A stretch of 6,686 bases of DNA, from positions 1 to 6,686 of the forward strand of contig SABI01000136.1 of assembly GCA_009929055.1 (NCBI GenBank), in the 5' to 3' direction. Position numbers and translations under genes: made by a program. Position 1 is the first letter of the stretch. The number at the start of each line of letters is the position of its first letter. Shown piece after piece: positions 1-6,599 of this stretch. A model generated the notes under the pieces. The model saw only the letters and a list, made by a program, of their open reading frames with translations. It ran no database searches and was not told the DNA's origin. This DNA comes from Spirochaetia bacterium (GTDB taxonomy: Bacteria; Spirochaetota; Spirochaetia; Sphaerochaetales; Sphaerochaetaceae).

Positions 1-23
1 ATTTTTTCATTAAGGAGGAAACT

Positions 24-1028
24 ATGAAAAAAACAATTGTAATGATTATGCTCATAGTGATGATCGTGGCAATGGGGACAGTATTCGCTCAAGGACAAGC
101 TGAGGATACTGGTAAAGTCGAATTAAAACTAGCTCACATTTATGACCCTAGTCATGCTTGGCACCAAGGTGCATTAAGAGCTGCAGAAGTAGCAAAAGAA
201 TTATCTGATGGAAGAATTGATATCACAATCTACCCAGCTGGCCAACAAGGGACAGAACCTGAAATTCTTGAACAAGCAATTTTAGGCTCACTTGATATCG
301 TTGCAGCAGGTGCTGGACAAGTTGGAACAATTTACTCTCCAATCAACGTTCTTGAAATGCCCTACACATTCAGAGATAACCAACACGTATTAGCCTTTGG
401 CCAAAGTGAAGTGGGAAAAGAACTCTTTGAAGGATTTAGAAAAGCTCACGGCGCAAGAATTATTGGACCTAGTTCATATGGTATTAGACAAATGACTGCT
501 AACAAACCTATTTACACTCCAAAAGATCTTGCTGGATTTAAACTTCGTGTTCCTGAACAAACAGTAACAGTTGCTTATGGAAAAGCTATGGGTGCTAACC
601 CAACTCCAATTGCTTATGCAGAAGCCTACATGGCTCTTCAACAAGGAGTTGCAAACGGACTCGAAAATCCACTTTCAGCTATTTCTTCAATGAAATTCTA
701 CGAAGTACAGGACTACATCATTCTTACTAGCCATGTAACTAACGCATGTTTCTACGTTATGAACGATGCTAAATTCCTTTCACTCAAAGAAGCAGACCAA
801 AAAATAATTCTTGAAGCATTTAAAGAAGGATCAAAACGAATTGTTGAACTTCTTGACAAAGATGACAGAGAACTAATTAGCTTCTTCGAAGCACAAGGAC
901 TCGAAATTATTACTCCAGATATTGATGCATTCAGAAAAGCAACAGCATCAATGCCTAAAGAATTCGCTTACTGGTGGGAAAAAGAATTTGGTGCAGACCT
1001 TCACCAAAGAATTCAGGCTGTTAAGTAA
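24..1028 (+). CDS. dctP: TRAP transporter substrate-binding protein, DctP family
   Basis: This 334-residue protein is the periplasmic solute receptor of a TRAP transporter. Residues 1-22 form a signal peptide (MKK, hydrophobic core, VFA cleavage site before QGQAE). There is no lipobox cysteine, so it should be soluble in a periplasm. DctP family landmarks are clear: LAHIYDPSHAWHQGA (36-50), IRQMTANKP (154-162), GFKLRVPEQTV (171-181) whose Arg175 aligns with the arginine that clamps the ligand carboxylate in the family, and ALQQGVANGLENPL (204-217) followed by KFYEVQDYI. Length is normal for the family. The ATG has a strong Shine-Dalgarno (taaggagg, 11-18) five bases upstream. Asn is coded AAC in 7 of 8 cases, against 8 of 25 in the next gene, which suggests high expression. 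The ligand is inferred to be a hexuronate or similar sugar acid from the neighbouring uxaB; the sequence alone does not fix it. Upstream context is cut off by the window edge. Confidence 0.95.
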   Translation: MKKTIVMIMLIVMIVAMGTVFAQGQAEDTGKVELKLAHIYDPSHAWHQGALRAAEVAKELSDGRIDITIYPAGQQGTEPEILEQAILGSLDIVAAGAGQVGTIYSPINVLEMPYTFRDNQHVLAFGQSEVGKELFEGFRKAHGARIIGPSSYGIRQMTANKPIYTPKDLAGFKLRVPEQTVTVAYGKAMGANPTPIAYAEAYMALQQGVANGLENPLSAISSMKFYEVQDYIILTSHVTNACFYVMNDAKFLSLKEADQKIILEAFKEGSKRIVELLDKDDRELISFFEAQGLEIITPDIDAFRKATASMPKEFAYWWEKEFGADLHQRIQAVK

Positions 1029-1063
1029 GAATTAACATACCTAATTTGGTAAAATGATAACTT

Positions 1064-1096
1064 TACAATGACCAGCATTTTTTGCTGGTCGTTGTA
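1064..1096 (+). promoter_or_regulatory. Intercistronic hairpin between dctP and uxaB
   Basis: A 14-bp stem (arms 1064-1077 and 1083-1096, 13 Watson-Crick pairs and one G-U) closes a loop of five Ts. No T-tract follows (the next bases are tataagtacc), so it is not a standard intrinsic terminator. Its place just after the binding-protein gene fits a 3'-end stabilising or attenuating element that keeps dctP transcript above the downstream enzyme and membrane genes. Such hairpins are known behind binding-protein genes of other transporters; the role here is inference. Confidence 0.6.
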
Positions 1097-1120
1097 TATA
1101 AGTACCTACCACTATCAGCA

Positions 1121-1127
1121 GAGGAAA
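1121..1127 (+). promoter_or_regulatory. Ribosome binding site setting the uxaB start
   Basis: The bases gaggaaa lie a few bases before the ATG at 1131. An in-frame ATG at 1068 would add 21 residues, but it has no Shine-Dalgarno, falls inside the left arm of the hairpin at 1064-1096, and its extra residues do not resemble the family N-terminus. The start at 1131 is therefore preferred. Confidence 0.8.
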
Positions 1128-1130
1128 GTT

Positions 1131-2603
1131 ATGAACAATAGAGCTATTAAGAAGATTACAGATATAGAGAGAACATATCATAACGAGATAAGAATCGTTC
1201 AATTTGGTGAAGGTAACTTCCTTCGTGCATTTTGGGGGAAAGCTATTCACGAAATGAATGCTAGTGGTGTATACAAAGGACAAATTGCGGTTATTCAACC
1301 AATTAAAGAGGGGAAGATAGACCTTTTAAAGAAGCAAAACTATCTTTATAATGTTGCTCTTCAAGATGAAGAGAGAAACGACATAGTTCTCGTAGAATCA
1401 ATTAGAGAAGCGATTAATCCCTACACAGACTATGCTTCATTTCTTGCTCTTGCGACTTTGCCTCACCTGCAGGTGATTATCTCAAATACTACTGAAGCTG
1501 GAATTGTTCTTGATGAACACGACTCACCTTTTTCAGAGCCACCCTCAACATTTCCAGGGAAGATTCTTGCTTTTCTTTATGAACGCTATAAAAGCTTTAA
1601 TGGAGATGAGTCTAAGGGTTTACTTATTATTCCCTGTGAGCTTATTGAACGTAATGGCGAAAGGTTACTCGATGTAGTGGTTACCCTTGCTCAACTAAAT
1701 AAGATGGATAAGAGTTTTATCAATTGGATTACGATAGCAAACTCCTTCTATAATACATTAGTTGATGGAATTGTTACTGGGTTCCCTCATAAAGAGATAG
1801 ATAGTTTCACTTCTCGCCTTGGGTATAAAGATGAATTACTTGTGAAATCAGAGCCATACAGATTCCTTGCAATTCAAGGAAATAAAGAGAAAGCTAAAAA
1901 ATTCCCTATTGAAAAGTCATCTATTAAAGTTGTTTGGGGAGATGATATCCAGCGCTTTAGAGATATTAAAGTGAGACTTTTAAATGGGTTTCAAACAATG
2001 CTTTCTCACTATGGTTTTTATGCTGACATCCTTACTGAAAGAGAAGCTGTAGAAGATGATATTGTTGGTAAAAACATGACCAAAGGACTTTATGAATCTA
2101 TTATACCTACATTAGCTTATCCAGAAGATGAAAAAGCAGAGTTTGCGGCTACTATGCTTAAACGATTAAAAAATCCAGGAATTGAACATATTTTAATGGA
2201 TATTAATCTTAATAGTTTCACAAAGTTTCAAACAAGACTTCAACCATCGCTAGAAGAACATAAGAAGAAAGGTGCTATACCTCCCTTCCTATTGTTTGCA
2301 TTAGCCCTTGTATTAAGCTACTATACTATAAGTGAGAAAGATTCATCTAATCGTTATATTGGGGTGTTTAAAGGAAAGAAATATCAAGTATTTGATGACC
2401 CTAAATTGCTTCAAACTCTTTATACTATAGCGTTAGAGGCAACACAAAAAAAATGGACAACATATGAATATCTCTCTAGTGTGATGAGTAGTGAAAAATT
2501 ATGGATGAGGAACCTTACTCTCACAAGTGATGAAATGAATCAAGTTTCTCAAATGATTGATAGCATAAAGGCAGGAGGTGTCAGGGCTGTTGACCTTTTT
2601 TAG
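1131..2603 (+). CDS. uxaB: Tagaturonate reductase (altronate oxidoreductase), UxaB type
   Basis: This 490-residue cytoplasmic enzyme belongs to the polyol-specific long-chain dehydrogenase/reductase family (mannitol dehydrogenase, UxaB, UxuB). UxaB interconverts D-tagaturonate and D-altronate with NADH in galacturonate breakdown. Similarity to E. coli UxaB (483 residues) is clear from memory: RIVQFGEGNFLRAF (21-34, nucleotide-binding start of the Rossmann fold), SNTTEAGI (118-125), IIPCELIERNGERL (166-179), ANSFYNTLVDGIVTGFP (203-219) and KVRLLNGFQTML (280-291). The catalytic Lys280 and Asn285 are present, but the histidine expected at +8 from the lysine is Gln288. The gene sits between dctP and dctQ, 102 bp after the former and 65 bp before the latter, so it is probably co-transcribed with the transporter. 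Fructuronate reductase or a reductase for another keto-uronate is possible, but the motifs fit UxaB better. The family is certain; the exact substrate is fairly likely. Confidence 0.88.
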   Translation: MNNRAIKKITDIERTYHNEIRIVQFGEGNFLRAFWGKAIHEMNASGVYKGQIAVIQPIKEGKIDLLKKQNYLYNVALQDEERNDIVLVESIREAINPYTDYASFLALATLPHLQVIISNTTEAGIVLDEHDSPFSEPPSTFPGKILAFLYERYKSFNGDESKGLLIIPCELIERNGERLLDVVVTLAQLNKMDKSFINWITIANSFYNTLVDGIVTGFPHKEIDSFTSRLGYKDELLVKSEPYRFLAIQGNKEKAKKFPIEKSSIKVVWGDDIQRFRDIKVRLLNGFQTMLSHYGFYADILTEREAVEDDIVGKNMTKGLYESIIPTLAYPEDEKAEFAATMLKRLKNPGIEHILMDINLNSFTKFQTRLQPSLEEHKKKGAIPPFLLFALALVLSYYTISEKDSSNRYIGVFKGKKYQVFDDPKLLQTLYTIALEATQKKWTTYEYLSSVMSSEKLWMRNLTLTSDEMNQVSQMIDSIKAGGVRAVDLF

Positions 2604-2652
2604 AGTCTTATGAGTGTAGAGAGAAAAAACATGGAAAAAGTTCGTTAAGAAT

Positions 2653-2658
2653 AAGGAG
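2653..2658 (+). promoter_or_regulatory. Ribosome binding site setting the GTG start of dctQ
   Basis: The sequence aaggag sits ten bases before GTG at 2669. The next in-frame start, ATG at 2678, would be 19 bases away, too far for efficient use. The GTG start giving MKKMYGYIEQ is therefore favoured, although the spacing is slightly long. Confidence 0.6.
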
Positions 2659-2668
2659 TTAGATTAAA

Positions 2669-3151
2669 GTGAAAAAAATGTATGGATATATAGAGCAATA
2701 CTTCCCATATTTTATGTTTATCATGATAAGTGTGGTGATGCTTTTGCAGGTGGCAATGAGAACTTTCTTTGGGATCTCATTTTCTTGGTCAATTGAGCTT
2801 TCACAGTATATGAACGTGTGGTTGACCTTTGTTGGAATTGCATATTTGAGAAAGATTGATGCTCATATCAGAATTGAGATGTTTTCTAATTTTTTAGAAA
2901 AGAGGCTTCCTAAAAACATTAGTAAAGGATTCATCTTTTTCAAAAAAACAATGAATATTATCTTCATGATACTTCTCATTTGGTTTGGATTTGAGATGTC
3001 AAGAAGAACGTGGAATCTCCGTTCTCCCGCAATTCAGATACGACAGACCTTCTTGTATATGTGTGTTCCAATAGGGGCTGCAGGATATTTTATTCGTGAT
3101 ATCCTTGATCTAATTGCCATTGCCAAAAAAGACCGGGAGGAAAAAGTATGA
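2669..3151 (+). CDS. dctQ: TRAP transporter small membrane subunit, DctQ family
   Basis: This 160-residue protein is the small integral membrane subunit of a TRAP transporter and pairs with DctM in the inner membrane. Four hydrophobic segments are visible at about 12-31, 43-60, 88-108 and 127-150, as expected for the family. DctQ hallmarks are present: the arginine after helix 1 (R31), FSWSIELSQYMNVWLTFVG (38-56) with Trp40 and Glu43, and AHIRIEMF (65-72), followed by a basic loop. Translation starts at GTG. The stop codon overlaps the dctM start (ATGA, 3148-3151), indicating translational coupling and a fixed stoichiometry with DctM. It carries no signal of its own for substrate; specificity comes from DctP. 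Confidence 0.93.
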   Translation: MKKMYGYIEQYFPYFMFIMISVVMLLQVAMRTFFGISFSWSIELSQYMNVWLTFVGIAYLRKIDAHIRIEMFSNFLEKRLPKNISKGFIFFKKTMNIIFMILLIWFGFEMSRRTWNLRSPAIQIRQTFLYMCVPIGAAGYFIRDILDLIAIAKKDREEKV

Positions 3152-4431
3152 TTGTAATTATGTTTGTGTTGTTGTTTGTCTTTTTGGCTATGGGAATTCC
3201 AGTAGCTATCTCAGTAGGCCTTCCTTCATTGCTTTATGTAATATTTGAACCAAGTATTCCAGATTTTGTGTCAGTACAAAGAATGGTGTCAGGAATTAAT
3301 ACCTATAGCCTCCTTGCAATCCCCTTCTTTATTTTTGCAGCGAACTTAATGAATAGTGGTGGTATAACCAACAGGATCTTTAAATCGTGTGAAGTAGGAA
3401 TGGGGCGTGTACGTGGTGGGCTCGCTTATGTAAATATTATTGCTTCGGTTATCTTCGCTGGAATGTCAGGTGCTGCAATTGCAGATGCGGGTGGTCTTGG
3501 TTCAATTGAAATTAAGGCGATGAGAGAAGCTGGATATGATGAGAGGCTTACACTTGGAATTACTGCAGCCTCTTCCCTCATAGGGCCAATTATTCCTCCT
3601 AGTATGCCCATCATTGTGTATGGTGTTGTAGCTTCTACTTCTATTGGAAGACTTTTTGCTGCAGGTGTAATTCCAGGAGTGTTAATGGCAGGAATGCTCG
3701 CTATTATGATCTTCGGTCTTCAACATATCTGGCAACTTCCAAGAGGAAATAAGACAACTATTGTTGAAAAGATTCTTGCTTTTAAGAAGGCATTCTTGAG
3801 TCTTCTTACTCCTATCATCATCCTTGGTGGTATCTTTGTAGGGTTCTTTACCCCAACTGAAGCAGCTGCTATTGCATGTTTATACGCTTTAGGGCTCTCT
3901 TTCCTCTACAAAGAACTCAATTGGAAAAGTTTCTTAGATACAGTAAAAGATTCTATGATTACGACTGTACAGGTACTCATCATCGTTGCATCAGCTTCTT
4001 TATTCTCTTGGATAATTGCTCGTGAACAGATTCCTCAAATGTTTGTAGAGCTTGTAGCAAGATCAGGCTTCTCTCCTTGGGTTATTATCCTTCTCGTAAA
4101 CTTACTTCTACTCTTTGTTGGGTTGTTTATGGAAACTGTAGCTTCGATTAACCTCCTTGTACCAGTTCTCTTACCAGTTATGCTAACACTTGGGATGGAC
4201 CCTGTTCAGTTTGGTGTAATTATTATTCTTAACCTTGTAATTGGAACAATGACTCCTCCATTTGGGACGGTGTTGTTTGTCCTTAGTAGTGTGGCAGAGG
4301 TCTCGGTAGAAACGGTAACAAAGAGTGTTGTTATCTTCTTCCCTCCATTACTACTCGTTTTAACCCTTATTAACATGTTCCCACAACTCACCTTATGGTT
4401 ACCAAATCTTATCTTTGGCGTAATCGGCTAA
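3148..4431 (+). CDS. dctM: TRAP transporter large membrane subunit, DctM family
   Basis: This 427-residue protein is the large, many-helix subunit that forms the transport path of a TRAP system, driven by a sodium (or proton) gradient. It is hydrophobic along almost its whole length. Family motifs include LAMGIPVAISVGLPSLLY (13-30), FAGMSGAAIADAGGLGSIEI (103-122), ASSLIGPIIPPSMPIIVYG (141-159), FFTPTEAAAIACLYAL (233-248) and IGTMTPPFGTVLFVLSSVAE (365-384). The two repeated Pro-rich re-entrant motifs (around 147-152 and 368-373) are the regions that hold ion and substrate in elevator-type transporters. Length is typical. A Shine-Dalgarno (gggagg, 3135-3140) lies seven bases before the ATG, inside the end of dctQ. 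It is the last gene of the unit and a strong terminator follows. Confidence 0.97.
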   Translation: MIVIMFVLLFVFLAMGIPVAISVGLPSLLYVIFEPSIPDFVSVQRMVSGINTYSLLAIPFFIFAANLMNSGGITNRIFKSCEVGMGRVRGGLAYVNIIASVIFAGMSGAAIADAGGLGSIEIKAMREAGYDERLTLGITAASSLIGPIIPPSMPIIVYGVVASTSIGRLFAAGVIPGVLMAGMLAIMIFGLQHIWQLPRGNKTTIVEKILAFKKAFLSLLTPIIILGGIFVGFFTPTEAAAIACLYALGLSFLYKELNWKSFLDTVKDSMITTVQVLIIVASASLFSWIIAREQIPQMFVELVARSGFSPWVIILLVNLLLLFVGLFMETVASINLLVPVLLPVMLTLGMDPVQFGVIIILNLVIGTMTPPFGTVLFVLSSVAEVSVETVTKSVVIFFPPLLLVLTLINMFPQLTLWLPNLIFGVIG

Positions 4432-4452
4432 CCACTAAAGAGTGATTAAATT

Positions 4453-4484
4453 TGTGAGCATCGAAAGGTGCTCATATTTTTTTT
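4453..4484 (+). terminator. Rho-independent terminator after dctM
   Basis: A GC-containing stem with arms 4455-4462 and 4467-4474 (one T-G wobble, possibly two more weak pairs outside) closes a GAAA tetraloop inside a C-G pair. Eight Ts follow directly at 4477-4484. It lies 21 bp after the dctM stop, so it ends the TRAP operon and separates it from the DUF362 gene. Confidence 0.93.
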
Positions 4485-4579
4485 AGTGTCCATACAAGAA
4501 ATCTTTAACATCTTTCCCTTTTATCTACTATTGTTTACACATATTTCTTTTTTAAGTAAACTTACCTTAGGAGTTATTA
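4485..4579 (+). promoter_or_regulatory. Upstream region of the DUF362 gene, promoter expected
   Basis: Because a strong terminator lies just upstream, the next gene needs its own promoter here. The stretch is very AT-rich. Two weak candidates are visible: TACTAT (4526-4531) as a -10 with a poor -35 near 4504, and TTTACA (4534-4539) with TAAACT (4557-4562) at a 17-bp spacing. The second would start transcription within the ribosome binding site, so the first is more compatible with translation. Neither is compelling. Confidence 0.35.
4533..4561. repeat. Inverted repeat GTTTAC-N17-GTAAAC
   Basis: Perfect 6-bp arms (4533-4538 and 4556-4561) are separated by 17 bp of T-rich sequence just upstream of the ribosome binding site at 4568-4573. 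The arms are about two helical turns apart (23 bp centre to centre), a geometry that a dimeric regulator could use. Six-base arms in AT-rich DNA also arise by chance. Confidence 0.3.
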
Positions 4580-5677
4580 ATGAATAAGCAAGATATTATT
4601 AGTGTCTATGGATCAAACCCAAGTAAGATGACAAAAGCCCTCCTTGAAGCAATTGATATTGACTCTCTTCTTCCTAATAAGGCCTCTTCTATTGCATTAA
4701 AACCCAACTTAGTTGTCGCTTCATCAGCCGATGGTGGGGCTACGACGCACCCAGAAATAGTTATTGCTATCATCGAATTCTTGCAACAAAGAGGCTATTA
4801 CAATATAAGCATAGTAGAGAGTGCCTGGATTGGAGACTCCACAAAAAAGGGATTCAAGGTACATGGCTATTATGATATCAGTGATACCTACAACGTTGCC
4901 CTCATTGATGTGAAGGATGATGAATATAGTACTAAAACTATTCATAACGTAACCATGGAAGTGAGTAAGGCAATCCTAAATACTGACTTTCTTATTAATC
5001 TCCCAGTCCTTAAGGGGCATTGTCAAACGAACATGACCTGTGCTTTAAAAAACATGAAAGGGTGTCTTAGTGATCGCTCTAAGCGATTATTTCACACCCT
5101 TGGCCTGCACCATCCTATTGCAGCCCTTAATGCAGTACGGACTGCAGATCTAGTTATCGTAGATAGCCTTAATGGAGACTTAGACTTTGAAGAGGGGGGA
5201 AACCCTGTACAAACAAACAGAATGTTTGCAGCTAGAGATAGTGTCCTCGTTGATACCTATGCAGCGTCTCTTATAGGATTTGAACTAGAAGATATTCCTT
5301 ATATTACAAAGGCTCGTGAGATGAAAGTTGGTTCAACTGATCTCTCTCAAGCTCACTTTATTCAACTTAACGAGCCTAGTGACGAAGAGGTTGCTAAGCC
5401 TACAGGAGCTGTTGCCTATTTGAGTAAGCACATTGAGCCCCTCTCTGCCTGTTCAGCCTGTTATGGAAACCTCATTCATGCCCTAAAGCGTCTTGATGAA
5501 GTAGATCGACTACAAGATATCAAGAGGCCAATTTGTATTGGTCAAGGATATAAAGGGGTAGTAGATTCTACTAAGATTGGGGTAGGAATTTGCACTAAAG
5601 GATTAGGAAAGAGCCTTAAAGGGTGTCCCCCTAAGGCTCTCGATATGATCTCTTTTCTTAAGGAAATGAATGGGTAG
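4580..5677 (+). CDS. DUF362 domain protein with C-terminal cysteine cluster
   Basis: This 365-residue, probably cytoplasmic protein belongs to the DUF362 family, whose function is generally unknown. Family motifs are KPNLVVASSADGGATTHPEI (41-60), FLINLPVLKGHCQTNMTCALKNMKGCL (137-163), and a later region with DLVIVDSLNG (190-199) and ARDSVLVDTYAASLIGF (218-234). The C-terminus carries C291xxC294, C319, C338 and C349 in the settings SACSACYGNL, CIGQGYKG, GICTKG and KGCPP, which looks like a metal or iron-sulfur site; further cysteines are at 148, 154 and 162. No signal peptide or membrane segment is visible. The start is supported by taggag (4568-4573), six bases before ATG. It follows the TRAP operon after a terminator and converges on a dehydrogenase gene, so a role in the same sugar-acid metabolism is possible but unproven. 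Family assignment is confident; I cannot assign a reaction. Confidence 0.88.
   Translation: MNKQDIISVYGSNPSKMTKALLEAIDIDSLLPNKASSIALKPNLVVASSADGGATTHPEIVIAIIEFLQQRGYYNISIVESAWIGDSTKKGFKVHGYYDISDTYNVALIDVKDDEYSTKTIHNVTMEVSKAILNTDFLINLPVLKGHCQTNMTCALKNMKGCLSDRSKRLFHTLGLHHPIAALNAVRTADLVIVDSLNGDLDFEEGGNPVQTNRMFAARDSVLVDTYAASLIGFELEDIPYITKAREMKVGSTDLSQAHFIQLNEPSDEEVAKPTGAVAYLSKHIEPLSACSACYGNLIHALKRLDEVDRLQDIKRPICIGQGYKGVVDSTKIGVGICTKGLGKSLKGCPPKALDMISFLKEMNG
5610..5640. other. Hairpin-forming inverted repeat inside the 3' end of the DUF362 gene
   Basis: Perfect 9-bp arms (5610-5618 and 5632-5640) can be extended past two mismatches by three G-C pairs around a TGT loop. It lies 37 bp before the DUF362 stop and just beyond the stop of the convergent minus-strand gene. 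No good T-tract follows on either strand (the minus strand reads TTTCCTAATCC next). It may help end minus-strand transcription, or may be a by-product of the codons for KSLKGCPPKAL. Confidence 0.4.
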
Positions 5678-5687
5678 TAAGAATCTC

Positions 5688-6575
5688 TTATTTGGAATCT
5701 TTTTTCATTGTATCTTTTAAACTAAAATAAATTGCTCCTACATCTTTATCTCCATAGCCTGTATGAGAGGCATGTTCAAAGCTTTCAAGGAGTGTATCTA
5801 AGAGGGGGAATCCTCCAATAGAGGCAAAAAGGTCTTTGTTGTAGCGCAAATCTTTATAAGCAAGGTCTAAAGAGAAATTCACATCAAAAGAATCTTTGAT
5901 AATTCTATTCATCATCGTAGTAAAGCCCCAGCTGTTTCCCCCACTACTGCCAATATAATCATACACTGCGTCTCTTGAGACGTTCATGTTTTGCATAAGA
6001 ATGTCTACTCCAGCAGTTGCAGCTTGGCTAAGGATTGCAAGGAAGTTATTCATGAGTTTTATTGAGTTTCCAGCTCCAGAGCCTCCAGCATAGACTATCT
6101 TACTTGAAACAGCTTCAAGAACTTTTCGGTACTTTTCTAAGACCTCTTTTCTTCCACCTACAACAAGTTTTATGGTTCCCTCATCTGCTTGAACAGGGCC
6201 CCCGGTCATAGGAGTATCGAGCATATCGATACCCACTTGGGCTAAAGAAACAGCCACTTGTTTTGTGGACTCAGGATGGGCAGTTGAGAAGTCAAGGAGG
6301 CACTTCACCTTTCTCTCTTTACAGTTAAGAAGACCAAGGATGGTCTGTTCAACCACAAGGGAGTCAGGAAGACAAGTGATAAGTATATCTGAAGAGGTGA
6401 ATACATGAATAAGATCTTGAGTAAGAGAAATATCAGCATTTCTCAGGTAGATAATAGTAGAATCATTCTCATCAATCTTTCGTTTGTAGACAATGACTGG
6501 ATAGCCAGCTTTTTTGAGGTTTTTTGCTATTCCTCTTCCCATTGCACCAGCGCCAATAATACCAATTGTTTCCAT
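5688..6575 (-). CDS. NAD(P)-dependent beta-hydroxyacid dehydrogenase (HIBADH/GarR superfamily)
   Basis: This 295-residue cytoplasmic oxidoreductase has the normal length and full motif set of the 3-hydroxyisobutyrate / tartronate-semialdehyde reductase superfamily. The Rossmann motif GIIGAGAMGRGIAKNL spans 5-20; LLDFSTAHP (93-101) is the cofactor/substrate motif; DTPMTGGPVQADEGTIKLVVGG (120-141) is the substrate loop, with Thr124 where Ser is usual; GSGAGNSIKLMNNFL (165-179) holds the catalytic Lys173 and Asn177; LAYKDLRYNKDL (238-249) and GYGDKDVGAIYF (273-284) complete the active site. The end of strand 2 reads VYKRK (29-33) with no acidic residue, which favours NADPH over NADH. A Shine-Dalgarno (gaggag on the minus strand, 6584-6589) is eight bases before the ATG. 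It may be a 2-hydroxy-3-oxopropionate, succinate-semialdehyde or related reductase acting on small sugar-acid breakdown products; the substrate cannot be read from sequence. Confidence 0.9.
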   Translation of the reverse strand: METIGIIGAGAMGRGIAKNLKKAGYPVIVYKRKIDENDSTIIYLRNADISLTQDLIHVFTSSDILITCLPDSLVVEQTILGLLNCKERKVKCLLDFSTAHPESTKQVAVSLAQVGIDMLDTPMTGGPVQADEGTIKLVVGGRKEVLEKYRKVLEAVSSKIVYAGGSGAGNSIKLMNNFLAILSQAATAGVDILMQNMNVSRDAVYDYIGSSGGNSWGFTTMMNRIIKDSFDVNFSLDLAYKDLRYNKDLFASIGGFPLLDTLLESFEHASHTGYGDKDVGAIYFSLKDTMKKDSK

Positions 6576-6599
6576 AAATTTTTCTCCTCGTTAGGAATT

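Noticed and set aside
1068..1130. N-terminal extension of uxaB from the ATG at 1068
   Set aside because: That ATG lacks a Shine-Dalgarno and lies inside a hairpin arm; the ATG at 1131 has a good ribosome binding site and gives the expected family length.
1463..1476. Perfect 14-bp palindrome TCACCTGCAGGTGA
   Set aside because: It lies within well-conserved uxaB coding sequence, and one such palindrome is roughly what chance allows in a window this size.
2631..2648. Five-codon reading frame (MEKVR) before dctQ as a leader peptide
   Set aside because: It has no convincing ribosome binding site, no regulatory codon run and no nearby attenuator structure.
3426..3614. Minus-strand open frame inside dctM
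   Set aside because: It is opposite one of the most conserved parts of DctM, has no family resemblance and is a frame shadow; the same holds for the minus-strand frames at 4206-4391, 4724-4945 and 1041-1298.
5071..5088. Short inverted repeat ATCGCT / AGCGAT in the DUF362 gene
   Set aside because: Six-base arms in the middle of coding DNA with no regulatory context; likely due to codons for Asp-Arg-Ser-Lys-Arg.
6214..6232. Inverted repeat GTATCGA-N5-TCGATAC
   Set aside because: It sits mid-gene in the codons for the conserved substrate-loop region of the beta-hydroxyacid dehydrogenase and has no T-tract or spacing that suggests function.
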